A DNA stretch of 64,000 nucleotides from Microbacter margulisiae (GTDB lineage: Bacteria; Bacteroidota; Bacteroidia; Bacteroidales; Paludibacteraceae): contig NZ_JACHYB010000002.1 in NCBI RefSeq assembly GCF_014192515.1, forward strand, positions 620,001-684,000, read 5' to 3'. Position 1 is the first letter of the stretch. Each line of letters opens with the position of its first letter. A program made the position numbers and the translations under genes. The notes under the pieces were generated by a model that saw only the letters and a list, made by a program, of their open reading frames with translations, was not told where the DNA came from and did not search any database. Of the stretch, positions 57,317-64,000 are shown one piece after another.

Positions 57317-57346
57317 ATGGTTTGTTCTATTCCATTTTTGCCTGGT

Positions 57347-57436
57347 TCATACTTCAGTGCCTTGGGGGTCTCTCAGATAGTAGTAATATACTCCTCCCCA
57401 CGCTACCGCAGCGTGTAGGTCGGTTCCATCATCTTA
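57347..57436 (-). pseudogene. Second RHS-core fragment
   Basis: The minus strand reads DDGTDLHAAVAWGGVYYYYL then RDPQGTEV and a stop, matching the YYYL-DHxGN-V region of RHS cores. A stop lies just upstream. Only about 30 codons survive. Confidence 0.6.
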
Positions 57437-57504
57437 TTAGCAGTTACGAAAAGATAAATCTTTTCTCACAGCACACTCTGCGGCAGTAGAGAAATTACTA
57501 ATTT

Positions 57505-57712
57505 TGAATACTTAATAATCTTCCGAACACTCGTAATTACAAATCTGCGGTAGCGAGGGAAACCCGACAGCAACGTATCGTCCGGCTTACCGGATTCAAT
57601 TCCTGCAAATGCCCCCGATGCAAAACCGGCAATATGATTCCGGTAGAAATAATCCCGCGTATCCGTTCGCCCGATAACGTGTTTTATCCCCGAACAACAA
57701 ACCTGAACCTGT
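57505..57712 (+). pseudogene. Relic tail of an IS91-type transposase
   Basis: The plus strand encodes RIVRLTGFNSCKCPRCKTGN followed by MIPVEIIPRIR and a stop (TAA). The LTG...CPRCKTG pattern parallels the C-terminal end LTGLQAMEV...CPKCNKGKL of the intact IS91-type transposase at 59305-60465. No start or catalytic part remains. The surrounding 57713-58051 stretch shows no gene; it holds a small hairpin (ACCCCGTTATACGGGGT, 57972-57988). Confidence 0.4.
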
Positions 57713-58051
57713 AATCTCTCAACCTCAAAGCCCTGTATAACGCAGGGATGGCCATTGCTTTGTCTATACAGTAGCAAAAACCGCTGTTTATGCTTGTTTT
57801 TTTATCTTTATCTGCTGCTTTCTTGTAGAAAATCTACTGATTACAGCACTATTTGTTCTTTCTTTTGCCCTTTCCTCCCTGCAACAACCTATCAAAACAG
57901 GCCGCTTTCTCCATAACAACATTTCTACTCCAAGCTCGCTGAACAGACTTCTCGAACAGGGAATACGGTTTACCCCGTTATACGGGGTTCAACCCACGCT
58001 TCCTTGCTGGGTCGTCCCGACCGCAGGAAGCCTAAGTATTATGCAACGTTT

Positions 58052-58948
58052 TTATTCTTTTAAAGGTAAATGATTAATCCAAATTTTCCTTTCACCAAAG
58101 TCCAATATTTTCTTTGTGTAAGGATATAATTGAAATATGCGTTCAGTAAACTTATCCCATATGAAGATATGAGTAAAATAGTCTGATTTAAGATTTAAAA
58201 TTAATTCTCTCTCTTTACTATCCAATTGCATTAATGAAATCTCGCCTTGTCTTAATGTGTTTTGCATTTCAAAAATAAACATATCATGTAAACTCAATCC
58301 TCCAGCATAGATTATTAGCCATTTTTGTATATAATTGTTCTTGTATTTCTTTGAAGATTTTTCCTTTTTATCAACTATTTCTTGAATAGCTGTTTCATTT
58401 TGCAATATCTCACCTGACTGCAAGCAAGAATCCCACCACAGGTATTTCTTTTCAGGATATTTATCACAAAGGGATATTGAATCTATATAATTGCTTAGAA
58501 TTGGGAACTTGTCATGTGATACTTTTTCTGTTTTTTGTTCACCTCTATTCAATTTTGCCGATTTAATGACCTTAACTATTTCATTGAAATAATTATCATT
58601 TAATAATTCCCTATAATTAACTTGGTCATTATGAAAATGAATCACTCCATATAAGTAATCATAGGCTGGTTCAACGGCGGATAATCTTTTCTTTAATTCA
58701 TCAACAAATTTTTTCCATTCGCTTAACTTTTTCTGTCTCATCGAACCTTTTCTGGTAAAATCAGAATAGTATTTTGTTATCTCTACACCAATCAGTTTAC
58801 TATCGATTTCTATTTCGTAATCAGGACATTCAGAAGTAACTAATGATGTGGGCGAGTATTGCAATCTCTTTAGAAATTGTTCAATAATCTCTCTTTCCTC
58901 CTCTTTAGTGTCTGTATGAATTTTCAATAGTATTTCAGATGCTGGCAT
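58052..58948 (-). CDS. AT-rich orphan gene, possible PD-(D/E)XK-like nuclease
   Basis: A 298-residue cytoplasmic protein, no signal or membrane segment, much more AT-rich than core genes here. ECPDYEIEIDSKLIGVEITK (about 40-59) has the strand-turn-strand look of a PD-(D/E)XK nuclease core, with Thr in the usual Lys place and Lys next. The C-terminal third has KWLIIYAGGLSLHDMFIFEM and FTHIFIWDKFTERIFQLYPY. No family recognised. It lies among mobile-element debris and has its own consensus promoter inside an inverted repeat. A defence or selfish-element role is inference only. Confidence 0.65.
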   Translation of the reverse strand: MPASEILLKIHTDTKEEEREIIEQFLKRLQYSPTSLVTSECPDYEIEIDSKLIGVEITKYYSDFTRKGSMRQKKLSEWKKFVDELKKRLSAVEPAYDYLYGVIHFHNDQVNYRELLNDNYFNEIVKVIKSAKLNRGEQKTEKVSHDKFPILSNYIDSISLCDKYPEKKYLWWDSCLQSGEILQNETAIQEIVDKKEKSSKKYKNNYIQKWLIIYAGGLSLHDMFIFEMQNTLRQGEISLMQLDSKERELILNLKSDYFTHIFIWDKFTERIFQLYPYTKKILDFGERKIWINHLPLKE

Positions 58949-58976
58949 GTCTCTGTTTTAAAATGTAACATCTTAG

Positions 58977-59080
58977 TGTTTTATTCATCATTTTCGTGCA
59001 CCAAAGTTATTGAAAAGAAATTAAGTTTCAAATTTTTACGACCATTATTTAATGTGCAGAAGAAAATGGTGAATAAAACA
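58977..59080. repeat. 19-bp inverted arms flanking the orphan gene promoter
   Basis: TGTTTTATTCATCATTTTC (58977-58995) and GAAAATGGTGAATAAAACA (59062-59080) pair in 18 of 19 positions, 66 bases apart. The promoter of the 58052-58948 gene lies between them. They may be paired regulator sites or the ends of a small inserted element. Confidence 0.7.
59002..59032 (-). promoter_or_regulatory. Promoter of the orphan nuclease-like gene
   Basis: On the minus strand TTTG (59029-59032), 19 bases, TAACTTTG (59002-59009): a full consensus match. It gives a leader of about 50 bases carrying one inverted arm. Confidence 0.65.
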
Positions 59081-59304
59081 TAGTTGAACGGAACCTATTG
59101 CTATGGGAAAGGTATTTGGGCAGGTTTTATATTTGGCTCGAATTTAAAATAGAAGAAAGTGCGTTTTAGATTTCATGCAGTACAGAGTTGTTATTTTGAT
59201 TGAATTTTATTTACATACAGACATAGTTTTCCCCGGTAGATTTTGATCATCTTTTTTCGGGATAGTTTTCAATTTTTTAAAGAACGCTTTTACAAACAGC
59301 AGGA

Positions 59305-60465
59305 TTAGCCCGGCTCTATATGTAAATTGCTGTTATTAGGAATTATTGTTAACTTTCCTTTGTTGCATTTGGGGCAAATAACAGGGTCTTTGCCTGTAAT
59401 GATTTGTAATACTTCCATGGCTTGTAATCCCGTGAGTTTTGATAAACAGGTTGGAGTAAGTATGATGGAGTAACACAAGTCAAGTTGAGATTTTCGGTTG
59501 CACATAGCCATAAAGCCAAAGTAACGGATTTTACAAAATCCTGTTGGCAAAATATGTTGCATAAACCTGCGGATAAACTCACGGGCCTCTAAAGTCATGG
59601 CTTTTCTTGTTCCCCCTGCTTTGTTATCTTTGTAGTAAAAAGTCACTTTACCTGCTTTATAATCCACAATACGGTGATTACTAATGGCTACACGATGCGT
59701 GTAATTTCCCAGATAACGGATAAGATTGTCAGGTGAAGAAAACGGTTTTTGAGCATATACTACCCATTTTTTATCATAGCATTTTGTTTTCAGTGTTTGA
59801 AAACAGACAGTATCCTCAGGTAGTTTTATTTCTCCTTTGTTGATGGCTTCTTCCAAGAACCGACATAAAATACCCCTGAAAACTGCACTCAACACTTTTA
59901 CCGGAACAAAAAACTTTTTGGCACTCGGTATCCATTCCATTCCATCGTCCGATAACCCACCTGCAGGAACTATGGTATGGATATGTGGATGATACGCCAG
60001 AGTTTGTCCCCAGGTATGCAGCAGTGCAACAGCTCCGGCTTGTGCTCCAAGATATTCTGTATTCTTAGCACATTGAACCAATGTTTTTCCGACCGCTTTG
60101 AACAACAAGCCGTAAGCAACTTGTTGATTGATATAAAACAGATTATGCAGACACGATGGAATGGTAAATACAATATGAAAATGTTTTACCGCTGGAAGAT
60201 TAGCAGCTAACTTATCCACCCATTGCATTCGTTTTATGTACTGACATTTGGGACAATTACGATTACGGCACGAGTTGTATGATTGAACCTTATTATCACA
60301 GTTATTGCAATATAAAGTATGTCCACCTAGCTCGGATGTTCGGCAAGCTACAATATCTTCAAACGCTTTTTGCTGAACAGCGCAAAGAGTAAGATTGTCT
60401 GCTAAGTCATGTTTGTAATCCCGGAAAATGTCAGCAATTTCTATGGTTTGCTTTTTATTTTCCAT
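59305..60465 (-). CDS. IS91-family HUH transposase
   Basis: A 386-residue rolling-circle transposase. An N-terminal zinc domain (YCNNCDNKVQSYNSCRNRNC, then PKCQ), the HUH motif in AYHPHIHTIVPAGG (about 158), and a Tyr motif LIRYLGNYTHRVAISN (about 240-255) are present; a second zinc-type pair CPKCNKGK closes the protein. It nicks single-stranded DNA through Tyr. It starts 9 bases after the recombinase stop, so the two are coupled. It looks intact. Confidence 0.92.
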   Translation of the reverse strand: MENKKQTIEIADIFRDYKHDLADNLTLCAVQQKAFEDIVACRTSELGGHTLYCNNCDNKVQSYNSCRNRNCPKCQYIKRMQWVDKLAANLPAVKHFHIVFTIPSCLHNLFYINQQVAYGLLFKAVGKTLVQCAKNTEYLGAQAGAVALLHTWGQTLAYHPHIHTIVPAGGLSDDGMEWIPSAKKFFVPVKVLSAVFRGILCRFLEEAINKGEIKLPEDTVCFQTLKTKCYDKKWVVYAQKPFSSPDNLIRYLGNYTHRVAISNHRIVDYKAGKVTFYYKDNKAGGTRKAMTLEAREFIRRFMQHILPTGFCKIRYFGFMAMCNRKSQLDLCYSIILTPTCLSKLTGLQAMEVLQIITGKDPVICPKCNKGKLTIIPNNSNLHIEPG

Positions 60466-60474
60466 TAGATAAAA

Positions 60475-61326
60475 TCAATACAGGTTTATTTTATCTAATG
60501 GAGAAGTAAACTCATTGGTTTTTATATGAGCTACGTGCAAATATACGGCTGTGGTTTTAAATGAAGTGTGTCCCATGAACTGTTGTATCTGCCTCAGGTT
60601 TACACCTGCTTCCAATAAATGTGTAGCGAAACAATGCCGTAAGGTATGAAATGAAACGTCTTTTTTTATACCTGCCTTTTTTGCACTGTTCTTAACGATA
60701 TGTTCCATAGATCTTTCCCACAAGGGTTGTCCTTTATGCCCGGCAGGTTCAAAGAGAAACTTTGTTGGTCTTTCCGCTTTGTAGTATTCACGGAGTGTTT
60801 CAAGTGTCTTTTGTGAAAGAATAGTATATCTGTCCTTTTTACCTTTTCCCTGAACTACATGCACTTGCATCCGCTGCGAATCAATGTCTTTTGGTTTAAT
60901 TTGTAATACTTCCATTCTGCGTAAACCGGCAGAATAAGTGAGCATAAGGATGGCTTTGTGTTTCAGGTTATTCGTTACTGAAATCATCCTCCCAACTTCC
61001 TCAAGCGATAAAACAATAGGTAGTTTTTTCTCTGTGCGTGGTCGTTTTACACGGAATTCTTCCCATTCACGATGACATACAGCTACATAAAAGATTTTGA
61101 ACGCACTAATAAGTTGATTTACGGTGGAAACAGAAGCCCCTTTTTGGGTAATCATAAAATGCAACTTAGATTTAAAGTCTTCGGTGGTAATCTCATACAA
61201 CAATTTCCCAAATTCTTTTTCTAAATTGCAAAGTAGTTTACAATAGGTATCAATTGTGCGCGGACTGTAATTGCGAATCTGCATCTCCCTGATCAGCAAA
61301 TTCTCGAAGGACTTGTTTGGGCTCAT
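60475..61326 (-). CDS. Tyrosine recombinase of the IS91-type element
   Basis: A 283-residue XerC/D-like recombinase: N-terminal SAM-like core-binding domain (MQIRNYSPRTIDTYCKLLCN) and a catalytic domain with Arg in YSAGLRRMEVLQI, Lys in VQGKGKKDRYT, His-x-x-Arg in HTLRHCFATHLLEAG, His in FMGHTSFKTTAVY and the nucleophile Tyr in the same block. All catalytic positions are present. Some IS91-family elements carry such a partner gene ahead of the HUH transposase. Confidence 0.92.
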   Translation of the reverse strand: MSPNKSFENLLIREMQIRNYSPRTIDTYCKLLCNLEKEFGKLLYEITTEDFKSKLHFMITQKGASVSTVNQLISAFKIFYVAVCHREWEEFRVKRPRTEKKLPIVLSLEEVGRMISVTNNLKHKAILMLTYSAGLRRMEVLQIKPKDIDSQRMQVHVVQGKGKKDRYTILSQKTLETLREYYKAERPTKFLFEPAGHKGQPLWERSMEHIVKNSAKKAGIKKDVSFHTLRHCFATHLLEAGVNLRQIQQFMGHTSFKTTAVYLHVAHIKTNEFTSPLDKINLY

Positions 61327-61700
61327 AGTGATATTTTTTTGAAGTTTATATCCTTCAAAATTATCACAAATCTCATTTACCGGAACGGTTTAGTTCAACA
61401 TCTGTGTATACGCCATAATGTGGCGCATATCCAGTTTATCAATATAATTATAATTCTAATTTATCCAAGGGACTTTTGATTTGATCAAATCCTTTGTTTG
61501 TAATATGAGTGTATGTCTCTTTCCCTCTCCTTTTGCCCAATTTTAGGCGTATGTATCGTAAGATAACTTATCTTCTTTGTTTCTCAATTTTAAGTCACAA
61601 ACATAAAAAATTATTTCTGATGCTACAATAACAAATATCAATTATTTTTCCATATAAGATGGAAAGGCAACAACAGGCAGAAAGTGGAAGAGGTCTAAAG

Positions 61701-61833
61701 AGAACTACGGTTGAAAGTTTAAGGTGTAAAGTTTATAGAGAAACAACAGTCTAAAGGCAAACTGGTTAAAAGTTGAAGGTTTAAGGTGTAAAGTTTATAG
61801 AGAACTACGGTTGAAAGTTTAAGGTGTAAAGTT
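61701..61833. repeat. Direct repeats about 100 bp apart
   Basis: A 33-base sequence beginning AGAACTACGGTTGAAAGTTT occurs at 61701-61733 and exactly again at 61801-61833; part of it (TTTAAGGTGTAAAGTTTATA) occurs a third time near 61780. AGGCAACAACA also recurs (61664, 61837). The region 61431-62012 holds no gene. Confidence 0.85.
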
Positions 61834-61900
61834 GAAAGGCAACAACAAGTCTCAAGAAAAGAGTTCTTTAATCATTTATCGCTAACCGCTGTATGTTGAT

Positions 61901-61938
61901 TTCCATTGTCAACTGTCAACTGTCAATTGTCAATGGAA
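61901..61938. repeat. TGTCAA heptamer repeats inside an inverted repeat
   Basis: Four tandem heptamers, TGTCAAC twice and TGTCAAT twice (61907-61934), lie inside inverted arms TTCCATTG (61901-61908) and CAATGGAA (61931-61938). This type of low-complexity string is common in noncoding Bacteroidota DNA. Confidence 0.8.
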
Positions 61939-61974
61939 TCGGTCATGCAGTCATTTGATTCTCCAACAATCCAC

Positions 61975-61995
61975 CCGGTGGCCAGAGACCACCGG
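61975..61995 (-). terminator. Hairpin after the 62013 gene
   Basis: Perfect arms CCGGTGG and CCACCGG with a 7-base loop lie 18 bases past the stop of the leftward gene. No strong T-run follows, so termination strength is doubtful. Confidence 0.45.
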
Positions 61996-62012
61996 ATGAG
62001 ATGTTACGACGG

Positions 62013-62720
62013 CTAGGTCACGATTGTGTTTTCGAGTTTTGACCACGGGCTGGCCAGTTCAGGATGTTTGGTGTTGTACCATCGGAGGTAGATATAGAGG
62101 AATTTACCTATGTTGCCTGCCCCGAGTGAAAGATTGAAAATCGCCTTTGTGGAGATATTCATCTTCAGGCCCGGCGCCTCTTCCGATTCGGGTGGTGTTT
62201 CGCTCACCATGTAGAGATATTGCACGCAGTTGGCTCCGGGATAAATGGAGTAACGGCTCCCGATAGAGCTACGGCATTTCACCGACACCACGTTACCCCC
62301 CAAGGGAGCAAGGGTCACCGACACCGATTCCTGAATGGGTTTCTCCCCTACTGTCCGTGCTTCAGCATCCAAAGTGCCTTTACCGATATGAAACATGGCC
62401 AGGTCGTCAATAGTGACGGAGACCGAGGCCGCAATACGATCGAGAAAGTGGGACAATTTATTAAAATCGACTGTGTTGCTGATGATTTTCAGTAATTTGT
62501 CTTTTACGGTGGTGGTACGGCTGTTTTTCTTGTCCACATAGAGGGCATAGAGAGGACTCCACTGGGTGTTGAAACTCTTCCACTGCGTCACCTCTTCTTC
62601 TGTGATTCCCAACCGGGTGGCATTTGTGGTGGGTGTCCCCGCCTCAAGATAGGCTGTGGTGGTGGTGATGTACTCGTCGAATTGATTTATCGAACGTGGA
62701 ATTCTAGCTGTGTTTGTCAT
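62013..62720 (-). CDS. Uncharacterised Bacteroidota protein
   Basis: A 235-residue protein without signal peptide. The N-terminal half is helical (INQFDEYITTTTAYLEAGTP, WSPLYALYVDKKNSRTTTVK), the middle reads FLDRIAASVSVTIDDLAMFH, and the C-terminal half is beta-rich with SIYPGANCVQYLYMV and FLYIYLRWYNTKHPELASPW. I recall similar proteins, often in several copies per genome, in Bacteroidales, but know no function. GC-rich compared with neighbours. Confidence 0.7.
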   Translation of the reverse strand: MTNTARIPRSINQFDEYITTTTAYLEAGTPTTNATRLGITEEEVTQWKSFNTQWSPLYALYVDKKNSRTTTVKDKLLKIISNTVDFNKLSHFLDRIAASVSVTIDDLAMFHIGKGTLDAEARTVGEKPIQESVSVTLAPLGGNVVSVKCRSSIGSRYSIYPGANCVQYLYMVSETPPESEEAPGLKMNISTKAIFNLSLGAGNIGKFLYIYLRWYNTKHPELASPWSKLENTIVT

Positions 62721-62816
62721 ACTTTTTTTGTTTTAATTGTTAAATAAATAAAGTCAGGCGATTGATATGCACGAAACCAATGAAGAGCGGTAGCTACTGA
62801 TGCACTCTCAACCGGT

Positions 62817-63680
62817 TTATGATTTCAACCGTTTTTTCTTTTTGACAGGCAGGTATAATGTTGCATGAAACCTATCCCGATTGTTATTAAAGTGTTTGGA
62901 AAAAATTTCAAGACGGGGAGTTATATCAATCATGTATTCATTGCCGTCTTGCCAATTCCGTGTGATATAATTCCATGCGGCATGCAGTTCCTCTTCTTTT
63001 CCCGAGAAATGATAACAGGCATAAGTACCACCCTTTATCCATTTCGAGTTGTACAAACGCCGTGGCTTTGTAAACGCCGTGTTTATGGAAAAACAAACAT
63101 CATAGCGGCATTTGTTGTGAGGTGTGTAATCGGGGTCATCGTGTATCACCCCGATGGATTGGCATACCTCCAGGTTGTCCTGCATAACGCAGGTGGACAA
63201 GGAGCAAAAGTTGCTACGGATTTTTTCAGGAGTATATCCTTTGAATACCCTCCGGTATACCACAAACCGATCGGCCATCTCACAAATGCCCCCGAACCGG
63301 ATGTCGGATTCAAAATCAGGATTGATATGGCGCGTGACAGGCTTCTGCTTCAGAAACCGTGCATGTGAAGGCAGGATGCCAAAGGCTTTGTTGAAGGCAG
63401 TACTAAAGCTACCGGAATACCCATAGCCTAACAAGACTGCAATAAGCTGAATAAGCAGGGAAGGTTCGGCATGCAGGATACGGTAGGCTAATTCCATCTT
63501 GACACGTATAATATAATTATCATAGGATTCTCCTGTTATTTCTTTAAACAAACACCACAATTTAGTGGTTGAAACAGGAACCATTTGGGCAATCTCCATA
63601 TAAGTGCCGTGATGGCCAAGATTGGCTTCGATGTGCTCCAGTATACGCGTAATATGCACAATTTGTTCTACTGTTATCAT
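62817..63680 (-). CDS. AraC-type regulator with GyrI-like effector domain
   Basis: About 287 residues: an N-terminal AraC double helix-turn-helix (about 10-105: YMEIAQMVPVSTTKLWCLFK, LLGYGYSGSFSTAFNKAFGI) and a C-terminal GyrI/SbmC-like small-molecule-binding domain (FVVYRRVFKGYTPEKI, GGTYACYHFSGKEEELHAAW). The order, HTH first, is that of the Rob/MarA-like effector regulators. The ATG at 63680 is chosen over 63707. The 21-bp array begins about 190 bases upstream. 63681-63841 shows no gene. Confidence 0.88.
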   Translation of the reverse strand: MITVEQIVHITRILEHIEANLGHHGTYMEIAQMVPVSTTKLWCLFKEITGESYDNYIIRVKMELAYRILHAEPSLLIQLIAVLLGYGYSGSFSTAFNKAFGILPSHARFLKQKPVTRHINPDFESDIRFGGICEMADRFVVYRRVFKGYTPEKIRSNFCSLSTCVMQDNLEVCQSIGVIHDDPDYTPHNKCRYDVCFSINTAFTKPRRLYNSKWIKGGTYACYHFSGKEEELHAAWNYITRNWQDGNEYMIDITPRLEIFSKHFNNNRDRFHATLYLPVKKKKRLKS

Positions 63681-63841
63681 ATCATGTATTAAAATTTTGA
63701 ATTGCAAAAATAATAGTTAATTAAAGAGGCAAATTATGATTTTCCACATTTATTTTATTTCAACCAAAAACAATGAGTTTTCAATTATTAAAACAGGACA
63801 GGCTTTAGATGATTCACTAACAAGAAAGGAGATCCATAGCA

Positions 63842-64000
63842 ATGCATAAAATTTCAGATCACATTTTTACTCCAACAATGTGCATTGTTACTCCAACAAT
63901 GTGCATTGTTACTCCAACAATGTGCATTGATACTCTAATAATGTGCATTATTACTCTAACAATGTGCATTGATACTCTAATAATGTGCATTGATACTCCA
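63842..64000 (+). CDS. Possible heptapeptide-repeat reading frame, open at window end
   Basis: An ATG at 63842 stands 10 bases after AAGGAG (63826-63831) and opens a frame MHKISDHIF followed by units TPTMCIV, TPTMCIV, TPTMCID, TLIMCII, TLTMCID, TLIMCID and on past the edge. Since 21 is a multiple of 3, any such array without stops stays open, so the frame may be chance; Bacteroidota rarely rely on Shine-Dalgarno. Recorded because of the unusually good AAGGAG. Confidence 0.25.
   Translation, partial: MHKISDHIFTPTMCIVTPTMCIVTPTMCIDTLIMCIITLTMCIDTLIMCIDTP
63869..64000. repeat. 21-bp tandem array with dyad symmetry, cut by window edge
   Basis: Six full units and a part, consensus ACTCYAAYAATGTGCATTRWT, period exactly 21. 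Each unit has arms around a central TG: AACAATG/CATTGTT in units 1-2, AATAATG/CATTATT in unit 4 (both arms changed in a matching way), and one or two mismatches in units 3, 5 and 6. No spacers. It continues beyond 64000. Confidence 0.93.

Larger units (their letters stand above)
59095..61430 (-). mobile_element. IS91-type element with tyrosine recombinase
   Basis: A two-gene element: tyrosine recombinase then HUH transposase, reading leftward. IS91 elements end next to GAAC/CAAG; GAAC occurs at 59086-59089 and 59091-59094 on the left. On the right a hairpin CGCCA-TAATG-TGGCG (61411-61425) may mark the other terminus. Boundaries are estimates; no target duplication is expected for this rolling-circle family. 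59095-59304 holds no gene. Confidence 0.6.

Noticed and set aside
57466..57777. Minus-strand frame of 103 codons
   Set aside because: It is antisense to the IS91 relic tail, whose plus-strand translation makes more sense.
63869..64000. CRISPR array
   Set aside because: The 21-bp units follow one another without spacers, and no cas gene is in view.

Overview
The window looks like chromosome of a Bacteroidales-type Bacteroidota bacterium, possibly near Paludibacter or Dysgonomonas; the genus cannot be fixed from sequence alone. The evidence is repeated TTTG / TAnnTTTG (-33/-7) promoters, families typical of the phylum (SusC-like TonB receptor, split DUF5686 outer-membrane gene, Bacteroidota-type long signal peptidase I, S9 peptidase, AddA-like nuclease), few recognisable Shine-Dalgarno sites and AT-rich intergenic DNA. 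Most of the window is ordinary core genome. The last 8 kb and two insertion-sequence sites are accessory.

Layout: 1-549 is the start of a secreted esterase cut by the window edge, followed by clpB. 3.9-10.8 kb is a leftward efflux operon (TetR regulator, TolC, adaptor, RND pump, PII-like protein). 11.0-12.6 kb is a LiaF-like membrane protein with a LytTR regulator. After tRNA-Cys come a TPR lipoprotein, a radical SAM protein, dtd, signal peptidase I and an Xaa-Pro aminopeptidase. 20.2-30.6 kb is a leftward L-fucose operon: LacI regulator with a perfect palindromic operator over its own promoter, FucP permease, mutarotase, aldo/keto reductase, zinc dehydrogenase, an unknown protein, a secreted GH95 fucosidase, fucose isomerase, and a terminator. 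No fuculokinase or fuculose-phosphate aldolase is present here.

An IS4-family element (30937-32387) with a 10-bp target duplication sits beside a gene remnant, then an M50 peptidase, proB, a TPR membrane protein, ribH and tRNA-Tyr, directly followed by the queuosine genes yhhQ and queF. A DUF5686 outer-membrane gene is cut in two by an IS1595-family element (39832-40927); removing it restores one reading frame. gcvH, panB, folD, an MFS exporter, lipoproteins, a Ser-rich protein with a membrane-anchor tail, addA, a TonB-dependent receptor, Fe-type superoxide dismutase and an S9 peptidase follow.

From 56.6 kb the DNA becomes a mosaic: two broken RHS-core fragments flank an orphan membrane protein (possible immunity protein), then a relic IS91-type transposase tail, an AT-rich orphan gene that may encode a PD-(D/E)XK-like nuclease and whose promoter lies between 19-bp inverted arms, an IS91-type HUH transposase coupled to a tyrosine recombinase, ~100-bp spaced direct repeats, an unknown Bacteroidota family protein and an AraC/GyrI-type regulator. 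The window ends inside a 21-bp tandem array whose units have dyad symmetry and which is also open as a heptapeptide-repeat frame behind an AAGGAG sequence. This array and the orphan nuclease-like locus are the least explained parts of the window.
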